DNA of 22,530 bases from a virus, in IMG/VR virus record IMGVR_UViG_3300009620_001904, positions 1-22,530 of that record, one strand, 5' to 3'. Every line of letters begins with the position of its first letter. The first letter of the stretch is position 1. This document shows positions 18,767 through 22,530 of the stretch, one piece after another. Below the pieces are notes generated by a model that was not told the DNA's origin, did not search any database, and saw nothing but the letters and a program-made list of their open reading frames with translations. The position numbers were made by a program, and so were the translations under genes.

Positions 18767-21700
18767 TGCCACCTTTTAGCCCACCTAATATTGGCCCTTT
18801 TGTAAGGTTTCTCTCAGACGTTTGGAGAGGAATCAAGGAATACACTCCAAGGGATGTTGGAGTGTATAACCAATCTACATACGCTCCAATGACAGTGATT
18901 GGCGGTGTGCCTCATTTGCCTATGACGGAAGTAGTTTCCAAGGGCGATGAACGATATGAAAACATAACAAACCCGTATGGACACAGGCTAGACCAAGGAG
19001 TGTGGGAGCCTACTGAAGCTTCTGTTGACATTGCAATGATGTTTCCTGAAGGCTGGCCACAAACTTTGGCGCTGGCAGCAACAGGGTTTACATCTCCTGC
19101 TGAAGCAGCATTGATCCCAGCCTTAGCGCTTGGCGGAGGACTTCCAGCAGCAGGCTGGCTATCAGGAACTGCTGCGCCTGCCTTGAAGTCAATTCCATAT
19201 ACTGGCGGAGCGTTGCAGTATATCCCCAGAACTGGGGCTGCATTTCTCCGTCCGATTTCAGGAAGCAGTAACCCTGCAAAAGCACTGGCTACTGAAGCAA
19301 CCGCTGTTTATGCCGCAAATCTTGGAGGACAAGAAGCAGTCAGGCGAACACCTGAAGATGCCCACCCTGCCGTAAAGTTTGGAGCGCAGATGGCTGGTGC
19401 TTTAGGTGCAGCAGGAATATCTGTTGGCGCTCTAAAGGGAGCGTCAAGGGCAAAGAGTTCTGCTGAAATAATCTATGACACAAAGAAGGCTATGGAAGTA
19501 TGGGACGAAACCTATAACAATAGCGCTTGGAAAGACCAGAGTGGCACTACCCAGAGATATAAAGATGCCTACGGTGTTTTACGTGAAGCAGAACGACAGG
19601 CAAAAACAGAGGGATATAGAGGCCCTGTAATAGATACATCTCAGGTAGATAGCTGGAAGCGCCCTGCACAAGAAGGGGCAACATTAGAACCTGACATTGC
19701 AGTTCCAAGAGGAGCAGAGTCAACTGGAAGATGGGCAGGTGATCCCCGTGGAGAGCAGCTAGTACGAGTTGCAGGCGGAGTTGATGACGATATATGGATT
19801 CCGCGCTCTCTTGAAGAGTTGAAAATGAGTGAAAGGTCAGATGAAGAATTACTAAGAATATATGGAGATATAGTCGCAGAGAATGGTGATAAGGAAATAA
19901 GGCAGGCTATACAGCGTGAACTCATTAGCAATCGTTCATCTCTTAGGAAGAAAGCACCGGGGATAGATCAGGAAGACCTTGACGCACCCGGCCCAACCGT
20001 ACATTCACTTGAAGGCACTCCTAATATCCAGATCAGGGATCAGCTTAGCCAAGCCAGAACAGATGCTTTTACTAGGCGTAGAGAAAGAAATGTGCAAAAG
20101 CGTGAAACTCAGCCTTTCTTAGAAGAGCCTCCAGAAGCATCTATGGTACGCCCTGAAGATCCCCTCTCTCGCCCAAGTATATTAACGGAATCTGGGAAAT
20201 ATACAGTATTTGAAACTACAGATCCAGAAGCTCGACTTCTCCAAAAGGAAACAGGAGCACAACTAGAACATCCTAGAAACTTTGACATACATGACTCAGA
20301 AACAGGGGAGCCTCTTCTCAGGATAGATACTCAACAAATGCCGATAGGTGCAGCAGGCGCTAGAAAGACTGTTGAAGTTTCTATTCGTGGTCTGGATTTA
20401 AATGGAGAGCCATTACCGTATACAGATCAAGGATTTATGAATGAGTTTTCTCAATCAGATCTTACAGAAATTGCACAACAAATTTTCAAAACAACAGGCG
20501 CTGATGCAATCGTTGGGTTCAGGCTTCGTCGTGAAGGCAGGCCAGTTACGTTAAGACGGGCTGATGTAGGACTAGAAGCAAGAACTGATGAAACAACTGC
20601 TGTAGAAATAGAGGAAGATAACAATATACTCAGTCCTGCTAAGCAGGGATTAGAGGTTAGTGAAGCTGCTGACGTACAAGAACGAGGAACTATATCTTCT
20701 GCTGAAGACCCAGAGGTTACTACTACAGGCTTAGATGAACGAAACCGAATCGTAGAACCAGTTAGGTATAAAGAGCATCTTGAGTCTGATGAAAAGGCAT
20801 TTTTCACAAGGTCAGTTCATTCCTTAATGGAAATTGCTAAAGAGCAAGGGCATCCTTTTGAGCAGGATTTAAGAGAAGGGCTTCCGCAATTTACAAGAGA
20901 AGCACTAACTGATATAGAACTTGCTGAGTTTCTTAATTCTCAGAAAGTTATAGATTTTCATACAGATAAAGCAGACGGATATACTGTTTTAGATGTAGCC
21001 CTTGGTAGATACATTGACGACCTAGACGTTTCCCTTGACCCAGCCCATTCACGTAAGGGAGTGGATAAAGTTGAAGAGGCTCACATTGCCCATCTAAGGG
21101 AGATGGCCCTTCAAGAAGCAAAGGCTGCATATCTTGCTGGAGGAAGGTCGCTAGAGGCATATGCGCGAGACAATCCTTACGCTTCTCACACTTTACTAAA
21201 TGCAGCATCGCATTTTGCCAGAGAGCAAGCAGCAACAACAAAGTTATTAGACTTTGAGAGAACTGGCGACGTTGGCCCAAATCCTTTCAATCCCGATAAT
21301 GCCCCCGACAGATTCAACAGGAAGTTTGAAACTATAGGACTGGTTGATGCCTTTGCTGAAGAGCTTGATGATATATATGGCTTTGGCATAGCAGGTCGTA
21401 CTGCGGGCGATATTATTCTTCAGGATTTTTCTGGTAGTAAAAATGCTGGACTTGGAAGACTCAGGGCATTGGCAGATGACTGGGACGAAAAATATAAAGA
21501 TGTCTCGCCTGAGTTTTACAGCAGAGAGACTATGATGCCTTTGTTTGAGGCATTAGACCCAAACACTTACAGCAGCGTAACTAAGGCTAGCGACTCTCTT
21601 GAGGGATTCCCTCTCCTGCAACAAATGTATCACGACATTCGACTTTTACTTGACGATCATGAAGTTCAGTTTCTGAAATTCCTAGAAAATATGTCAGGAG

Positions 21701-22530
21701 ATGAAGATGTTATTAAAAGGAAACTAAACGCAGCACATGTCGCACAGACCTTTATGGGAAGCCCTAACTACTTTCCGCGTAGCTGGATAAGGGAGGGGCA
21801 GAAATTAGATATGTGGGACGCTCCAATGACCCCACAGGAAAGTATGCGATGGCTCCAAGCCAGAAACGATATGACTTTCAGGGAGATGGTAGAGAAGCGC
21901 AAGGTTGAACCTGTTAGCTGGAACCCTGTGGATATGGCCTTCAGAAGAGTGCAAGAAGGTCAGGAATTCATGCTTAACTACCTTTTACTCAAACATGCAA
22001 GAAGATTAGAAATTGCAGTTGATGCTGGCGATCCAAACTGGTTGCCGCATGTAGGAGATGGCAAGCCCTTAAGGGTTCCAGAGTTATCTGGGCCAGCAGC
22101 GCGCATATGGAAAGGAACGCCCATAATAAAAGAAAACGCCAAGGGCGAACTGGAATACGAGGTAGATGAAGACGGGTTAGTAAAATTAACAGGAAGCATA
22201 GCTGTTCCAAACTCATTTGCAGATACATTAGAGTCGATATTCAATATACCGGGCATCAGCAAAACTTCTAAAAAGGGCAAAGCGTTTCATCACTACGATA
22301 GATTTGCAGATAATGTCAAGCGTATAAACCTGACCGGATCTCTGTTCCAGCACTCAGACATGATGCGTCGTGCTATTGGAGCCTCTCTTGCTCCCGAAGC
22401 ACTGATCCACACCAGAGGGATGTCAGCACTTACTCTTCCGTCGTTTGTTGGCGAAGCCTTTAATGTTTCATTTAGGCCAAGTAAACGGAAGCAGCTAAGG
22501 AGAGATATTTTATTTGGTGAAGATCCTCTG
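18766..22530 (+). CDS. Giant polyvalent or internal virion protein, partial
   Basis: One open frame runs from the ATG at 18766 (overlapping the previous stop as TAATG) through the end of the window without a stop: at least 1,255 residues, right end missing. Residues about 85-160 and 175-225 are A/G-rich and hydrophobic, of the kind seen in ejected or membrane-active virion proteins. The middle (about 260-700) is charged and partly disordered. The last ~500 residues are helical with a segment (NYFPRSWIREGQ ... MRWLQARNDMTFREM ... MAFRRVQEGQEFMLNYLLL) like the large polyvalent protein-associated region of some phages. Enzymatic modules may lie beyond the window. Function is uncertain; an ejection or internal virion role is the best guess. 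Confidence 0.7.
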   Translation, partial: MPPFSPPNIGPFVRFLSDVWRGIKEYTPRDVGVYNQSTYAPMTVIGGVPHLPMTEVVSKGDERYENITNPYGHRLDQGVWEPTEASVDIAMMFPEGWPQTLALAATGFTSPAEAALIPALALGGGLPAAGWLSGTAAPALKSIPYTGGALQYIPRTGAAFLRPISGSSNPAKALATEATAVYAANLGGQEAVRRTPEDAHPAVKFGAQMAGALGAAGISVGALKGASRAKSSAEIIYDTKKAMEVWDETYNNSAWKDQSGTTQRYKDAYGVLREAERQAKTEGYRGPVIDTSQVDSWKRPAQEGATLEPDIAVPRGAESTGRWAGDPRGEQLVRVAGGVDDDIWIPRSLEELKMSERSDEELLRIYGDIVAENGDKEIRQAIQRELISNRSSLRKKAPGIDQEDLDAPGPTVHSLEGTPNIQIRDQLSQARTDAFTRRRERNVQKRETQPFLEEPPEASMVRPEDPLSRPSILTESGKYTVFETTDPEARLLQKETGAQLEHPRNFDIHDSETGEPLLRIDTQQMPIGAAGARKTVEVSIRGLDLNGEPLPYTDQGFMNEFSQSDLTEIAQQIFKTTGADAIVGFRLRREGRPVTLRRADVGLEARTDETTAVEIEEDNNILSPAKQGLEVSEAADVQERGTISSAEDPEVTTTGLDERNRIVEPVRYKEHLESDEKAFFTRSVHSLMEIAKEQGHPFEQDLREGLPQFTREALTDIELAEFLNSQKVIDFHTDKADGYTVLDVALGRYIDDLDVSLDPAHSRKGVDKVEEAHIAHLREMALQEAKAAYLAGGRSLEAYARDNPYASHTLLNAASHFAREQAATTKLLDFERTGDVGPNPFNPDNAPDRFNRKFETIGLVDAFAEELDDIYGFGIAGRTAGDIILQDFSGSKNAGLGRLRALADDWDEKYKDVSPEFYSRETMMPLFEALDPNTYSSVTKASDSLEGFPLLQQMYHDIRLLLDDHEVQFLKFLENMSGDEDVIKRKLNAAHVAQTFMGSPNYFPRSWIREGQKLDMWDAPMTPQESMRWLQARNDMTFREMVEKRKVEPVSWNPVDMAFRRVQEGQEFMLNYLLLKHARRLEIAVDAGDPNWLPHVGDGKPLRVPELSGPAARIWKGTPIIKENAKGELEYEVDEDGLVKLTGSIAVPNSFADTLESIFNIPGISKTSKKGKAFHHYDRFADNVKRINLTGSLFQHSDMMRRAIGASLAPEALIHTRGMSALTLPSFVGEAFNVSFRPSKRKQLRRDILFGEDPL

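Noticed and set aside
19641-22280. Minus-strand frames within the giant rightward gene
   Set aside because: Short, Ser/Leu-rich shadows of a continuous 1,255-codon frame.

Overview
The window looks like part of a tailed double-stranded DNA bacteriophage (Caudoviricetes-like) or a prophage. It has a terminase small subunit, a terminase large subunit, a portal protein, virion-associated genes, a RecT-like annealing protein, small phage-type nucleases and many tightly packed small genes of unknown function. I see no rRNA, no canonical tRNA, no integrase and no host housekeeping gene. The host cannot be named from the sequence. The large portal and the very long protein after it resemble podovirus-like or 'large polyvalent protein' phages, but that is inference.

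Layout. (1) 2-9103 is a leftward (minus-strand) block: a VTT/DedA-type membrane protein, two PD-(D/E)XK-like nucleases, small unknowns, a zinc-ribbon protein, a RecT-like protein, a VWA-domain protein and a MoxR/CobS-type AAA+ ATPase. Genes overlap or abut, and many share the same leader sequence (A)AGAAAGG before the start. (2) 9104-9434 is a divergent control region. (3) 9435-10004 is rightward terS. (4) 10142-10220 on the minus strand is a 79-nt RNA shaped like the tRNA-like domain of tmRNA. It has a G3:U70 pair and a CCA end but no anticodon arm and no mRNA-like domain. (5) 10271-12767 holds four minus-strand small genes separated by GC-rich hairpins, plus a strongly structured gap at 11722-12161. 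(6) 12768-13821 is about 1 kb without a convincing gene, packed with nested inverted repeats. (7) 13822-22530 is the rightward virion block: terL, portal, two structural or scaffold-like unknowns, and a giant open frame running off the right edge.

How it fits together. The leftward block looks like the early or DNA-metabolism side (recombination, nucleases, an AAA+/VWA machine). The rightward block is packaging and virion assembly. Between them lies an unusual RNA- and structure-rich segment that separates terS from terL by 3.8 kb. The two most notable features are there: the minimal tmRNA-like RNA with its own downstream terminator, and the fields of nested stem-loops. A 32-nt sequence in the VWA gene is repeated exactly, in the same reading frame, in a small gene next to the tmRNA-like RNA.
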